64,000 nucleotides of DNA from Streptomyces dioscori (GCF_003024195.1 NZ_KZ679039.1:62001-126000); one strand, 5' to 3'. Counted from the stretch's first letter, positions 1 through 8,122 are shown. The notes: generated by a model from the letters alone, not told the origin. Translations and numbers: made by a program.

Positions 1-2
1 TG

Positions 3-62
3 AACCGTCCGGACCACGTGAACCGTCCGGACTTGAACCGTCCGGCGGTTCGCACCGTATGA
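3..62 (+). CDS. C-terminal tail of an upstream gene (partial)
   Basis: The window opens inside a reading frame ending at TGA 60-62. The frame reads asparagine-arginine-proline-aspartate motifs three times because the 12-base unit TGAACCGTCCGG recurs at 1, 19 and 34, with spacings that are multiples of three. A strong hairpin follows directly, as expected at a gene end. The body of the gene is off-window, so no function can be given. The periodic spacing is the main argument that this is coding. Confidence 0.45.
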   Translation, partial: NRPDHVNRPDLNRPAVRTV

Positions 63-66
63 ACGG

Positions 67-124
67 CCGAAGGGCCGCACCCCCGGGGGTTGGACGCTTT
101 CCGGTACGGGGTGTGGCCCTTCGG
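67..124 (+). terminator. Hairpin terminator after the partial gene
   Basis: Arms 67-83 and 108-124 pair over 17 bp with a single G-U wobble, around a 24-nt loop. There is no long T-run, as is usual in Streptomyces. It lies between the upstream stop codon and the -10 box of the DUF3099 gene. Confidence 0.6.
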
Positions 125-162
125 CTTGTCCCGCCTGCCCGAAGCGGGTCTACGCTGGACAT

Positions 163-423
163 ATGTACGCGCGAAGGCGGCACGTCTACTTCGCCATGAT
201 GGGGACGTGCATCGGACTGTTCGTCCTGGCCTGGGGAGTCGTACGGCTCTGGTCGGTCCCCGTGGCCGTCGGCATGTGCGTCGTGGCGATGGTGATCCCG
301 CCGCTCGCCGCGATGACGGCCAACCGCCGGGGCCCCGACGACCGCTGGTGGGACGACCCCTCGGGCGACCACAAGTCCGACGAATGGTGGGACGAGCTGG
401 ACGGCAAGAAGCGCCGGCGGTAG
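163..423 (+). CDS. Small membrane protein, DUF3099 family
   Basis: This is an 86-residue protein. A short basic N-terminus is followed by two hydrophobic helices (about residues 9-28 and 31-50), then a hydrophilic tail rich in Trp, Asp and Lys (DDRWWDDP, DEWWDELDGKK). This matches the DUF3099 family of actinobacterial inner-membrane proteins of unknown role. TACGCT at 151-156 lies exactly 6 nt before the ATG, so the mRNA is probably leaderless and this start is well supported. Function unknown. Confidence 0.75.
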   Translation: MYARRRHVYFAMMGTCIGLFVLAWGVVRLWSVPVAVGMCVVAMVIPPLAAMTANRRGPDDRWWDDPSGDHKSDEWWDELDGKKRRR

Positions 424-444
424 CCCTCGGCGAGGGCAGGGCTC

Positions 445-807
445 TCAGTAGACGAGCGCCTGGGTGTCGTCGGCCAGGGCCTCCTGCACGAAGACCTGCG
501 CGCCCGCGATCCGTACGCCGTCGATGACGTCCTTCTCGGAGATGTCCCGGCGGGCCGCGCACTGTGTGCAGAGGGTGAGACGGCCGCCTGCCACGATCGA
601 GTCGAGCAGGTCGGGCAGCGGGGCCGCGTGGGGGAGCTCGAACTCGGCGGCGCGGCCTGGCAGCGCGAACCACGCGGACTCCCCGGTGAGCCAGAGCGAG
701 ACGTCCACCCCGCTGGCCACGGCGACCGCCGCCACCGTGAAGGCCTGCGAGCAGCGTTCGGGGGCGTCGGCCCCTGCCGTCACCTTGATCACGAGCTTCT
801 TCGCCAT
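445..807 (-). CDS. DsrE/F-like family protein
   Basis: A 120-residue soluble protein beginning MAKKLVIKVTAG with the alternating beta-alpha pattern of the DsrE/DsrF sulfur-relay fold. A Cys pair sits in TLCTQCAARR (about residues 78-83), where family members carry the reactive cysteine, so a role in persulfide transfer or small-molecule binding is possible. The frame stays open upstream, but the ATG at 807 gives the family length and is preceded, at some distance, by AGGAGA. It is convergent with the DUF3099 gene. Substrate unknown. Confidence 0.7.
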   Translation of the reverse strand: MAKKLVIKVTAGADAPERCSQAFTVAAVAVASGVDVSLWLTGESAWFALPGRAAEFELPHAAPLPDLLDSIVAGGRLTLCTQCAARRDISEKDVIDGVRIAGAQVFVQEALADDTQALVY

Positions 808-896
808 GGCCGAATCGTAATCAACTCTCCTGCAACCCAAAGCATTGGCCATGGGTCTCCTGTGCGCGCGGATACGGAATCCGCGTTTCGCGTTCT

Positions 897-1736
897 GTGG
901 GGGACGACGTCTTGGAAGTACCTGAAAGACCCGAAGCACCTGAAGCACCCGAAGCGCCTGCTGCACCCGAAGTGACGGAGCCTGCGCCTGTGGCGGCTCC
1001 TGCGGCGGTTCCTGTGACCGCGCGTGTGCGCCGGCGCGGTCGTACGACGCTCCTGATCGCCACGGCCGCCGTACTCGGAGTGATCGCCGGTACCTGTGTC
1101 GGCTACCTGGTCCAGGCCGACCGCGAGCCCACCCGGCTGCCGTCGCTCTCGCAGCCGGCCCTCGCACAGGCGAAGGGCAAGGGCCCCGAGCCGCTGTCGG
1201 CCGCGCAGGACCGCCAGGTGAAGGTCGAGGGCGACCTGCGCAAGCTGCTGGTCGAGCGGCCGAAGGGGGCCGGGGACGGCGTCTACGCGACCGACGACGA
1301 GGGCGGGTGGATGTCGCTCGCCGAGTACGCGGACCGGTACACGAAGCCCGGCAACGCCTTCCGCAACCTCATCGGTGACGAGTTCCGGCGGGTGGCCGTC
1401 ACCAGTTGGAGCGAGAGCGGTACGCGCGACGTCGAGGTCCGGCTGGTGCAGTACCGCCAGGAGGAGACGACCGCCGCGGCAGGCAACGCCGAGGGCCAGC
1501 ACTACTGGGCCGAGGAAGCGGGCGCCAACCACAGCTGGTCGATTCCCGGTACGGGGGACGGCATGGCGTACGTCCATGACGAGCCCGAGCGGAAGGCGGG
1601 CTACCAGCCGCTGTACTCGGCCCAGGCACACGCGTGGCGCGGCGACATCGCCATGGAGATCTGGATCTACGACACGAAGCCGGTCCCCAAGAAGACGATC
1701 ATGGACCTGGCCGAGCGGCAGATGGAGCGCCTGTGA
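897..1736 (+). CDS. Anchored extracytoplasmic protein, first of a coupled trio
   Basis: 279 residues. An N-terminal Pro/Glu/Ala-rich cytoplasmic segment (PEAPEAPEAP) and a basic stretch (VRRRGR) lead to one transmembrane helix at about residues 51-73. A soluble domain follows outside, with no recognised motif. The GTG start at 897 follows no clear Shine-Dalgarno. The stop overlaps the next start as GTGA. The two following genes have the same architecture, so the trio is probably one translationally coupled operon for an envelope-associated complex. Function not recognised. Confidence 0.65.
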   Translation: MGDDVLEVPERPEAPEAPEAPAAPEVTEPAPVAAPAAVPVTARVRRRGRTTLLIATAAVLGVIAGTCVGYLVQADREPTRLPSLSQPALAQAKGKGPEPLSAAQDRQVKVEGDLRKLLVERPKGAGDGVYATDDEGGWMSLAEYADRYTKPGNAFRNLIGDEFRRVAVTSWSESGTRDVEVRLVQYRQEETTAAAGNAEGQHYWAEEAGANHSWSIPGTGDGMAYVHDEPERKAGYQPLYSAQAHAWRGDIAMEIWIYDTKPVPKKTIMDLAERQMERL

Positions 1737-2833
1737 ACGAGACCCCCGCCGGCCCCGCAGCCAAGGCGCCGGCGCCGGAGGCCGAGGCCGAGCACACGCC
1801 CGAGCCCGCGCCCACGCCCGAGCCCGCGCCCACGCCCGAGGCTGAGCCGAAGCCCGCGCCCGAGGCCGAGGCCGAAGCCGGCACTGAGGCCGCACCTGAG
1901 CCCGCGCCCGCGGTCGCACCTGCGCCCGAGCAGCCTGAGGCCGAAGTCACGCACGGGGCCGCACCTGCGCTCGCCCCCGTGCCCGTGCCTGGGCCCATGC
2001 CCGAGGCCGCGCCCGCGCCCGCGTCCGATGTCGCGTCCGAGGAGCCGCCCGTGTCGCCCCGGCGGCGCGTGCGGCGTGGGCGGGTCGTCGCCGGAGTTGC
2101 GGCCGGTGCGTTGCTCGCCGTCGTTGTCGGTGGGGTCGGGTTCACCGTCGTGACCGTCGACGGTGCCGACCGTGACGCGGGCGCCCCCGTGTGGCGGTTT
2201 CCGAAGAAGTCGGCGGACGACGAGAAGGCGCAGGTGGCGGCGGACGGCAGGAAGACCGGCCTCGCCGGCCTGCTCGTGCCCTACGAGACCGACCCGGACA
2301 CCGACGGCTTCACCCGGGGCCCCGACATCGAGGAGTTCGGCTCCGACTCCGTGTTCAGCGGCCGGCAGGCCACCGAACTGCGCAAGGAGTCGATCCGCGA
2401 CCTCCCCCGCTCCCAGCGGCTGCGCCTGGAGAAGGAGATCGACAAGCAGCACATCCAGGGCATGGCGATGCGCAGTTACGTCAGCCCGCCCGACAGCCTC
2501 GACTACAACGGCAAGGTCTTCACGGTCGACATCGTGCTGTCCCAGATGGACAAGAAGACCGTGCGCGACCTCGCCACCTTCCAGAGCGAGTTCCTCAACG
2601 CCCTGGAGATCTTCCGCAAGGGCCCGAAGATCGAGGGCCACAAGAACGCCCAGTGCTTCCTGCCGCCCAAGGACGCCGACACCAAGCTCGACCTGATGGT
2701 CTGCTCCGCCTACAAGGGTGACGTGATGGTCAGCGCCACCGCGTACGCGGTCAAGCCACTCGACACCAAGGGAGTCGCGGTGTTCCTGCGCGAGCAGCTC
2801 GACCGCATCGCCGAACCGGGGGAAGCGGTATGA
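1733..2833 (+). CDS. Anchored extracytoplasmic protein with long Pro-Glu-Ala segment
   Basis: 366 residues. GTG at 1733 overlaps the previous stop by 4 bases. The first ~100 residues are a low-complexity Pro/Glu/Ala/Thr segment with repeated (P)EPAPTPEPAP-type units. A basic patch, one transmembrane helix (about residues 123-145) and a ~220-residue outer domain with two cysteines (QCFLPP, MVCSAY) follow. The proline-rich arm could be a flexible spacer or a protein-interaction tail. The gene ends in an ATGA overlap with the next. Not assigned to a known family. Confidence 0.65.
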   Translation: MNETPAGPAAKAPAPEAEAEHTPEPAPTPEPAPTPEAEPKPAPEAEAEAGTEAAPEPAPAVAPAPEQPEAEVTHGAAPALAPVPVPGPMPEAAPAPASDVASEEPPVSPRRRVRRGRVVAGVAAGALLAVVVGGVGFTVVTVDGADRDAGAPVWRFPKKSADDEKAQVAADGRKTGLAGLLVPYETDPDTDGFTRGPDIEEFGSDSVFSGRQATELRKESIRDLPRSQRLRLEKEIDKQHIQGMAMRSYVSPPDSLDYNGKVFTVDIVLSQMDKKTVRDLATFQSEFLNALEIFRKGPKIEGHKNAQCFLPPKDADTKLDLMVCSAYKGDVMVSATAYAVKPLDTKGVAVFLREQLDRIAEPGEAV

Positions 2834-3711
2834 CCGAGCTGATCGCACACCAGGTTGCCGCGCCGCCCCTGCCCGAGGCACCGCCCACCGTGCCCGAGAC
2901 GCAGACGCAGGCACAGGCACAGGCACAGGCGACGGCGACGGCGAAGAAGGACCGTCGTGTGCTGCGCGCCGCCCTGCGCTGGACCGCCGCCGTCGTGGTC
3001 TTCGCCGCGGTCGGTACGGCAGCCGCGTACGGCGTCACGCGGCTGGACCGCACCGACGTACCCGGCCTGGCGACCGCGTCGGACGGGCGCTGGGACTACC
3101 CGGAGATCAGCCGGCCGCCCCTGCCCGCCGGCCGCCCGGGCTCCTCCGACCGGTCCAACAGGGCCGGTGCCCACTACGCCGACCTGCGTGCGCTCGTACT
3201 CCCCGCTCCGAAGGGCGCGAAGGCCGACCCGGCGCTGCGCGGCGAGGACGGCTGGCTCCCGACGAAGACCTTCCTGGCGGAGTACGTCAAGGACGACCGG
3301 GAGCCCTTCGGACAGCTGCTCACCGACAACGGCCTGCGGCACATCGCCGCACGCGGCTGGACCACGCCCGACGGCACGCGCACCCGGGTCTATCTGCTCC
3401 AGTTCTCCACGGCCGCCGTCGTGGACGAACTGTTCGTCGGCAAGCTCACCTCGTACGACACCCTGCGGTACGAGCTGAGCGGGAGCCCGGAGATGTCCGC
3501 TGACGACGACGGGTTCCCGGTGGTCTCCGAGGTCGAGGGCGTCGAACGCGTCATCGGCGACGAGGCGAAGCCCTACGGCGCCGAGCACGTACGGCAGGCA
3601 TACCTGGGAGCGGACGACACCGTTGCCGTGATCGTGCAGTCCCGCAAGGGCACCGCGAAGAAGGTCCCGTTCCAGCAGACCGTGGTCCTGCAGAGCCAGC
3701 TTCTGGGCTGA
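2830..3711 (+). CDS. Anchored extracytoplasmic protein, third of the coupled trio
   Basis: 293 residues starting at the ATGA overlap (2830). The N-terminus carries a Gln-Ala/Thr-Ala repeat encoded by CAGGCA and GACGGC iterations. It is followed by KKDRR, a single transmembrane helix (about residues 50-71) and a soluble outer domain. Topology matches the two upstream genes although sequence identity outside the anchor looks low. A strong hairpin at 3730-3768 closes the operon. Function unknown. Confidence 0.65.
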   Translation: MTELIAHQVAAPPLPEAPPTVPETQTQAQAQAQATATAKKDRRVLRAALRWTAAVVVFAAVGTAAAYGVTRLDRTDVPGLATASDGRWDYPEISRPPLPAGRPGSSDRSNRAGAHYADLRALVLPAPKGAKADPALRGEDGWLPTKTFLAEYVKDDREPFGQLLTDNGLRHIAARGWTTPDGTRTRVYLLQFSTAAVVDELFVGKLTSYDTLRYELSGSPEMSADDDGFPVVSEVEGVERVIGDEAKPYGAEHVRQAYLGADDTVAVIVQSRKGTAKKVPFQQTVVLQSQLLG

Positions 3712-3729
3712 CCGGCGGCCCTCGGAGAG

Positions 3730-3768
3730 AGAGCCGGTCCCCGCCCGTCTAGAGTGGGGACCGGCTCT
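3730..3768 (+). terminator. Hairpin terminator of the anchored-protein operon
   Basis: A 13-bp perfect stem (3730-3742 with 3756-3768) with a 13-nt loop, starting 18 bases after the stop codon of the third anchored-protein gene. Confidence 0.75.
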
Positions 3769-3804
3769 GTACTGCCCACCACCGCGTCACCCGAGGAGCA
3801 CCCC

Positions 3805-3906
3805 GTGCTTGAGTACTTCTTCGAAGCTCTGCTGATCCTGGTCTGTGTCGGCGTTCTCGCCTTCACCGGGCTCGCCGTGAAGAAGCTGTACCAGGGCCAG
3901 CGCTGA
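3805..3906 (+). CDS. 33-residue single-pass membrane peptide
   Basis: GTG start with GAGGAG seven bases upstream. The frame reads MLEYFFEALLILVCVGVLAF, continues with a short basic tail (VKKLYQGQR) and stops at TGA 3904-3906. One hydrophobic helix fills about residues 6-25. The excellent ribosome site, the position just after a terminator and 25 bases before the nitrobindin-like gene, and the membrane-peptide composition argue that it is real despite its size. It may be the first gene of that operon. Function unknown. Confidence 0.6.
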   Translation: MLEYFFEALLILVCVGVLAFTGLAVKKLYQGQR

Positions 3907-3931
3907 CCCCCATCAAGGAACTGCCGACCTC

Positions 3932-4507
3932 ATGATCGAGATCCCGTCCGACCTGCACAAGGACCTCGTCCCCCTCGTCTTCCTGCTCGGTGAGTGGACC
4001 GGCGCGGGCGTTCACGACTTCCCCGGCGCCGAGAAGTGCAACTTCGGCCAGGAGGTCAGCTTCACCCACGACGGCCGGGACTTCCTCGAATACCACTCGC
4101 ACACCTGGGTCCTCGACTCCGAGGGCAACAAGGTGCGCCCGCTGGAGTCCGAGTCGGGCTTCTGGCGTATCGACAAGGACCGCAAGGTCGAGGTCGTGAT
4201 GGTCCGCGACGACGGTGTGGTGGAGATCTGGTACGGCGACCTGGCCGCCAAGAAGCCCCAGATCGACCTGGTCACGGACGCGGTGGCGCGCACGGCCGCC
4301 TCGGGCCCGTACAACGGCGGCAAGCGTCTGTACGGCTATGTGAAGAGCGACCTCATGTGGGTCGGCGAGAAGCAGACCCCCGAGGTCCCGCTGCGCCCGT
4401 ACATGTCGGCGCAGCTCAAGAAGGTCGTCAGCCCCGACGACGTCGAGCGCTGGGCGAAGGCCCTCCCCGATGACATGCCGGACGACGGCATCGCTTTCTT
4501 CAAGTAG
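3932..4507 (+). CDS. Nitrobindin-like / FABP-family beta-barrel protein
   Basis: 191 residues. GEWTGAG at residues 20-26 is the GxWxGxG signature of the nitrobindin family, ten-stranded barrels that bind ferric heme in the well-studied members. Near the C-terminus, where those members carry the proximal histidine in a His-rich helix entry, this protein reads LRPYMSAQLKKV with no histidine. It therefore belongs to the branch annotated as fatty-acid-binding-like, and heme binding is doubtful. It lies directly upstream of nur, as in S. coelicolor by memory. Confidence 0.75.
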   Translation: MIEIPSDLHKDLVPLVFLLGEWTGAGVHDFPGAEKCNFGQEVSFTHDGRDFLEYHSHTWVLDSEGNKVRPLESESGFWRIDKDRKVEVVMVRDDGVVEIWYGDLAAKKPQIDLVTDAVARTAASGPYNGGKRLYGYVKSDLMWVGEKQTPEVPLRPYMSAQLKKVVSPDDVERWAKALPDDMPDDGIAFFK

Positions 4508-4522
4508 TCCTAGACTTCCGGT

Positions 4523-5050
4523 GTGGTGAGCACTGGAAGCAGCACCGAAGGCACGGGCGCGGACACGACGGGTACGGGCGCCGACTGGAAGAGCGATCTG
4601 CGGCAGCGTGGCTATCGGCTCACGCCCCAGCGGCAGCTCGTGCTCGAAGCGGTGGACACCCTGGAGCACGCGACTCCCGACGACATCCTCGTGGAAGTGC
4701 GGAAGACGGCGTCGGGCGTCAACATCTCCACGGTGTACCGGACCCTTGAGCTCCTGGAGGAGCTCAAGCTGGTCTCGCACGCGCATCTGGGGCACGGTGC
4801 GCCCACGTACCACCTCGCGGACCGGCACCACCACATCCATCTGGTCTGCCGCGACTGCACGAACGTCATCGAGGCGGACATCGAGGTCGCCGCCGACTTC
4901 ACGGCCAAGCTGCGCGAGACCTTCGGCTTCGTCACCGACATGAAGCACTTCGCGATCTTCGGCCGCTGCGAGGAGTGCGCGGCCAAGCCCGGCACGGGCA
5001 CGGGCACGGGCGTGAGCACCGGCACAGGCACCGGCACGGCCGGGAAATAA
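4523..5050 (+). CDS. nur: Nickel-responsive Fur-family repressor Nur
   Basis: 175 residues with a Fur-type winged helix (about residues 22-95) and dimerisation domain. Remembered nickel-site ligands of S. coelicolor Nur (His33, 86, 88, 90) and M-site ligands (His70, 72, 126) all have counterparts here with a constant +16 offset: H49, H102, H104, H106, H86, H88 and H142. CxxC pairs are at 109/112 and 149/152. Nur represses nickel uptake and sodF and allows sodN expression when nickel is present. TAGACT at 4511-4516 lies 6 nt before the GTG, indicating a leaderless mRNA. Unusual are a ~16-residue Gly/Thr/Ser N-terminal insertion and a Gly-Thr repeat C-terminal tail absent from the S. coelicolor protein as I remember it. 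Confidence 0.85.
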   Translation: MVSTGSSTEGTGADTTGTGADWKSDLRQRGYRLTPQRQLVLEAVDTLEHATPDDILVEVRKTASGVNISTVYRTLELLEELKLVSHAHLGHGAPTYHLADRHHHIHLVCRDCTNVIEADIEVAADFTAKLRETFGFVTDMKHFAIFGRCEECAAKPGTGTGTGVSTGTGTGTAGK

Positions 5051-5084
5051 AAACGGCCACCACGCGGTCGTAGGCTGTGTGGAT

Positions 5085-6071
5085 ATGAAGAGCCCTCTGC
5101 TGTCCCTGCCCGGTGCCGTTCCCGCCGAGGGAGTGGACGAAGGCGTAGCCGCCCATTACGGCGACCTGTTCCGCGAGCAGCGTGCCCTCGCCGACGGCAC
5201 CGGTTTCGTGGACCTCTCGCACCGCGGGGTGGTCGCCGTCACCGGTTCGGACCGGCTGAGCTGGCTGCATCTGCTGCTCACCCAGCACGTCAGCGACCTC
5301 CCGGCAGGCCAGGCCACCGAGGCGCTGATCCTCTCCGCGAACGGCCACGTCGAGCACGCGCTGTATCTCGTCGACGACGGCACGACGACCTGGGCGCACG
5401 TCGAGCCCGGCACGCAGGACGCGCTGATCGCGTACCTGGAGTCGATGAAGTTCTTCTACCGGGTCGAGGTCGCCGACCGCACCGGCGATCTCGCGGTCGT
5501 GCATCTGCCCGCCGGTTCCATCGCCGAGGTCCCCGAGGGTGCCGTCGTACGCGAGACCTCGTACGGGCGGGATCTGTTCCTGCCGCGCGCGGATCTGGAG
5601 TCGTTCGCCGGGGGAGCGGGTGCGGACGGGGTCAAGCACGGGCCCGCCGTCGGGCTGCTCGCCTACGAGGCCCTGCGCGTCGAGCAGCACCGGCCGCGCC
5701 TCGGTTTCGAGACCGACCACCGCACCATCCCGCACGAGCTGGGCTGGATCGGCAGCGCGGTGCATCTGCAGAAGGGCTGCTACCGCGGCCAGGAGACCGT
5801 CGCCCGCGTCCAGAACCTGGGCAAGCCGCCGCGCAGGCTCGTCTTCCTGCACCTGGACGGCAGCGAGGTCCATCTGCCGCCGCACGGCACGGAGCTGCGT
5901 CTCGCGGCCGAGGGCGCGGAGGGCCGCAAGATCGGTTTCATCACGACGTCCGTACGCCATCACGAGCTGGGCCCGATCGCCCTGGCCCTGGTCAAGCGGA
6001 ACGTACCCCTCGACGCGCCCCTGACCGCGGACTCGACGGCCGCCGCCCAGGAGGTCGTGGTCGAGCCGTAG
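5085..6071 (+). CDS. ygfZ: YgfZ/GcvT-like folate-binding protein
   Basis: 328 residues in the tetrahydrofolate-binding GcvT fold. The YgfZ signature K-G-C-Y-x-G-Q-E is present as KGCYRGQETVAR at about residues 231-242. YgfZ helps maintain Fe-S enzymes, including MiaB-type radical SAM proteins, and its conserved Cys is essential in E. coli. TAGGCT at 5071-5076 lies 8 nt before ATG 5085, so that start is preferred over the in-frame GTG at 5079. It lies 34 bases after nur. Confidence 0.85.
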   Translation: MKSPLLSLPGAVPAEGVDEGVAAHYGDLFREQRALADGTGFVDLSHRGVVAVTGSDRLSWLHLLLTQHVSDLPAGQATEALILSANGHVEHALYLVDDGTTTWAHVEPGTQDALIAYLESMKFFYRVEVADRTGDLAVVHLPAGSIAEVPEGAVVRETSYGRDLFLPRADLESFAGGAGADGVKHGPAVGLLAYEALRVEQHRPRLGFETDHRTIPHELGWIGSAVHLQKGCYRGQETVARVQNLGKPPRRLVFLHLDGSEVHLPPHGTELRLAAEGAEGRKIGFITTSVRHHELGPIALALVKRNVPLDAPLTADSTAAAQEVVVEP

Positions 6072-6098
6072 GCCCCGGGGCCACGGGCCGATGGGGCC

Positions 6099-6524
6099 TC
6101 ACATGTCGATCAGTACCGTGAACGGGCCGTCGTTCGTCAGCGAGACGCGCATCTTCGCGCCGAACCTGCCCGTGGCCACCGTCGCGCCCAGCGCACGGAG
6201 TTGGGTCACGACCTCGTCCACGAGGGGCTCGGCCACATCGCCGGGGGCCGCCGCGTTCCAGGTGGGGCGACGGCCCTTGCGGGCGTCCCCGTAGAGGGTG
6301 AACTGGCTGATGACGAGCAGCGGCGCGTCGATGTCGGAGCACGACTTCTCGTCGGCCAGCATCCGTACGGACCAGAGTTTGCGGGCCAGTTGGGCCGCCT
6401 TCTCCTTCGTGTCCTCGTGGGTCACCCCGACGAGGACGCACAGTCCCTCGCCGTCGATCTCCCCGACCGTCTCACCGTCCACGACGACGCTCGCGCCGTC
6501 CACCCTCTGCACCACCGCACGCAT
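6099..6524 (-). CDS. dtd: D-aminoacyl-tRNA deacylase
   Basis: 141 residues. Both Dtd signatures are present: SQFTLYGD at about residues 74-81 and NDGPFT near the C-terminus, which carries the Gly-Pro motif. The enzyme removes D-amino acids, and also glycine from tRNA-Ala, using RNA-based catalysis as a homodimer. Start at MRAVVQRV is chosen by family convention. An in-frame ATGATG lies 12 bases upstream, with no clear ribosome site for either. Convergent with ygfZ. Confidence 0.9.
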   Translation of the reverse strand: MRAVVQRVDGASVVVDGETVGEIDGEGLCVLVGVTHEDTKEKAAQLARKLWSVRMLADEKSCSDIDAPLLVISQFTLYGDARKGRRPTWNAAAPGDVAEPLVDEVVTQLRALGATVATGRFGAKMRVSLTNDGPFTVLIDM

Positions 6525-6695
6525 GGGGTCCATCATGCCGTGCGTCAGGCCGAGGTCAGGCCGGGGTCCGTACGGGGTGTTTCTTATTGATCCTTAACAG
6601 TCCATCTGGGGCCGATCGGGGGCACTCGGTCACATAGCGGCCACTTGGGGTGGCACGATGCTCACACGCGCCGGTCGAGGGGACGGTTGAGGCAC

Positions 6696-7358
6696 ATGAG
6701 CACATCGAGTACGGGGCAGTCACCCGGGTTCGTTTCGCTGATCAGGGGGGAGCCGCCGGGGACACCGACATCGGTCCAGGCGGTGCGACCGCCCACTCAG
6801 CGAACGGACAGTCCGATGCCGGAACCCGCGCCCCCCGCACCCGAACTGGGCGTCCTGCTCCTGCCCGAACTGCGCGGCCTGCGCAGGGACGCGCAGCGGG
6901 ACGAGGCCGATCTGAGTTACGTACGGCGGCTGCTGCAGGGGCGGATCGACATCCTGCGGGCCGAGGTGGGACGGCGTACGGAATCTTCCGGTGAGGTCCG
7001 GGACGACGGCCACCGGGCTCCGGCCGTCGGGGAGGCGTCGGTCGTCGCGCGCCTGTCGGAGATCCTGACGGACGGACCGGCCAGACACCGCTCGTCGGCG
7101 CGGCACGTGACCGTGGGGACGCCGTACAGCGAGGAGTACCGGCTGCTGGCCGCCGAGATGCTCTCCGAGGTCGAGCTGTCCGACCTGGAGGCGCGTACGG
7201 ATCCGGAGCTGGACGCCGCGATGGGGCGGCTCGTGCGGTACGAGCAGCAGGTCTCGCGGCGGCGGCAGCAGCTGCAGCGCACGGCCGACGACTGCAGCGC
7301 GGAGATCGCCCGCCGATACCGCGAGGGCGAGGCCCAGGTCGACGACCTGCTCATGTAG
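6696..7358 (+). CDS. rsiG: RsiG, c-di-GMP-dependent anti-sigma factor for WhiG
   Basis: 220 residues. A Pro-rich N-terminus precedes an antiparallel helical hairpin. The c-di-GMP signature E-x3-S-x2-R-x3-Q-x3-D occurs exactly twice: E70/S74/R77/Q81/D85 and E183/S187/R190/Q194/D198. That double motif defines RsiG, which binds a c-di-GMP dimer and holds the sporulation sigma factor WhiG inactive. It therefore couples c-di-GMP levels to spore formation. The ATG at 6696 follows GAGG. whiG itself is not in the window. The ~40-residue Pro-rich start is not needed for binding in the known protein. Confidence 0.88.
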   Translation: MSTSSTGQSPGFVSLIRGEPPGTPTSVQAVRPPTQRTDSPMPEPAPPAPELGVLLLPELRGLRRDAQRDEADLSYVRRLLQGRIDILRAEVGRRTESSGEVRDDGHRAPAVGEASVVARLSEILTDGPARHRSSARHVTVGTPYSEEYRLLAAEMLSEVELSDLEARTDPELDAAMGRLVRYEQQVSRRRQQLQRTADDCSAEIARRYREGEAQVDDLLM

Positions 7359-7827
7359 CGGGCGAGCGAGCGGGTGGGCGAGCGGGCTTGGATGCGCGTG
7401 AGGCGTGCGCGAGGTGCGCGAGACGGGGCCGGCCGCACTCGGCCCCCGCACTCGGCCCCCGCACCCGGCCCCTGCGACCGGCCCCCGCCGCTCGTGGCGC
7501 TGGGGCGGGTCCGGGAAGAACGAGCGGGCGCCGGCCTGGTTGCCGACGCCCTGCTGCGTACGTCCGGGCGACCGTGGTGCCCGGACATCTTCTGATTGCC
7601 TTGCCTGCTCCGGCCTCCGTTCCGCTCGTCCGGCTGTTCGTCCGGCTGTTCGTCCGGCTCCCTGTTCCGTTCGTGCTGTTCATCCGTAGCGATTCAGTCG
7701 TTGTGCCGTTGTGCTGCCGTGCTTTCGCGGGCGGTCGGGCTGTCCGCGGTGGTGCGGGCCGACCGGGCTCCCGGCTCCCCTCCGGAAGGGAACCCGGTCG
7801 GCCGGACTGACGGGCGGTGAGGCCCGG
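7359..7827. other. Intergenic stretch without a supported gene
   Basis: Between rsiG and the convergent small membrane gene. It holds iterations of (A)CTCGGCCCCCGC at about 7436-7490 and three CGTCCGGCTGTT-type repeats at about 7628-7660. No RNA gene or coding frame with family features was seen. Confidence 0.5.
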
Positions 7828-8013
7828 TCAGCCGGACTGGGCGAGCAGCATCACGAGGATCACGGCCCCGATGCCGCCGATCATTGAGTTCTTGGCCTTG
7901 ATGCCGATGGCGAGAGCGACGAAGGCGATGACGCCCATGACTCCGTACTTCACCTGGAGCAGTTGCTCCAGGCCGATGGCGAGGGCGGCGACGACGATGG
8001 CGATGAGCGGCAT
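7828..8013 (-). CDS. 61-residue two-helix membrane protein, divergent from devE
   Basis: MPLIAIVVAALAIGLEQLLQ opens the first of two hydrophobic helices, with a short basic turn (GIKAKNS) before the last one. GAAGGAGGG lies 6 bases before the ATG. It is paralogous to the 62-residue protein at 9189-9377: both have an E-Q-aromatic/Leu segment near residue 16, a YG turn and a SxIGAVxL C-terminal helix. Both are transcribed away from a DevA-type regulator across a palindromic operator, so they are likely direct targets. Function unknown. Confidence 0.65.
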   Translation of the reverse strand: MPLIAIVVAALAIGLEQLLQVKYGVMGVIAFVALAIGIKAKNSMIGGIGAVILVMLLAQSG

Positions 8014-8122
8014 GCGGTCCCTCCTTCGGGACGGGGAGGCGGACCCCCGCTGGGACCGAATCCACCCGATCGCCTGATGCGACTCTGGTGGCCAACCCCC
8101 CGGAAGCCTGACCATGTTGCTC

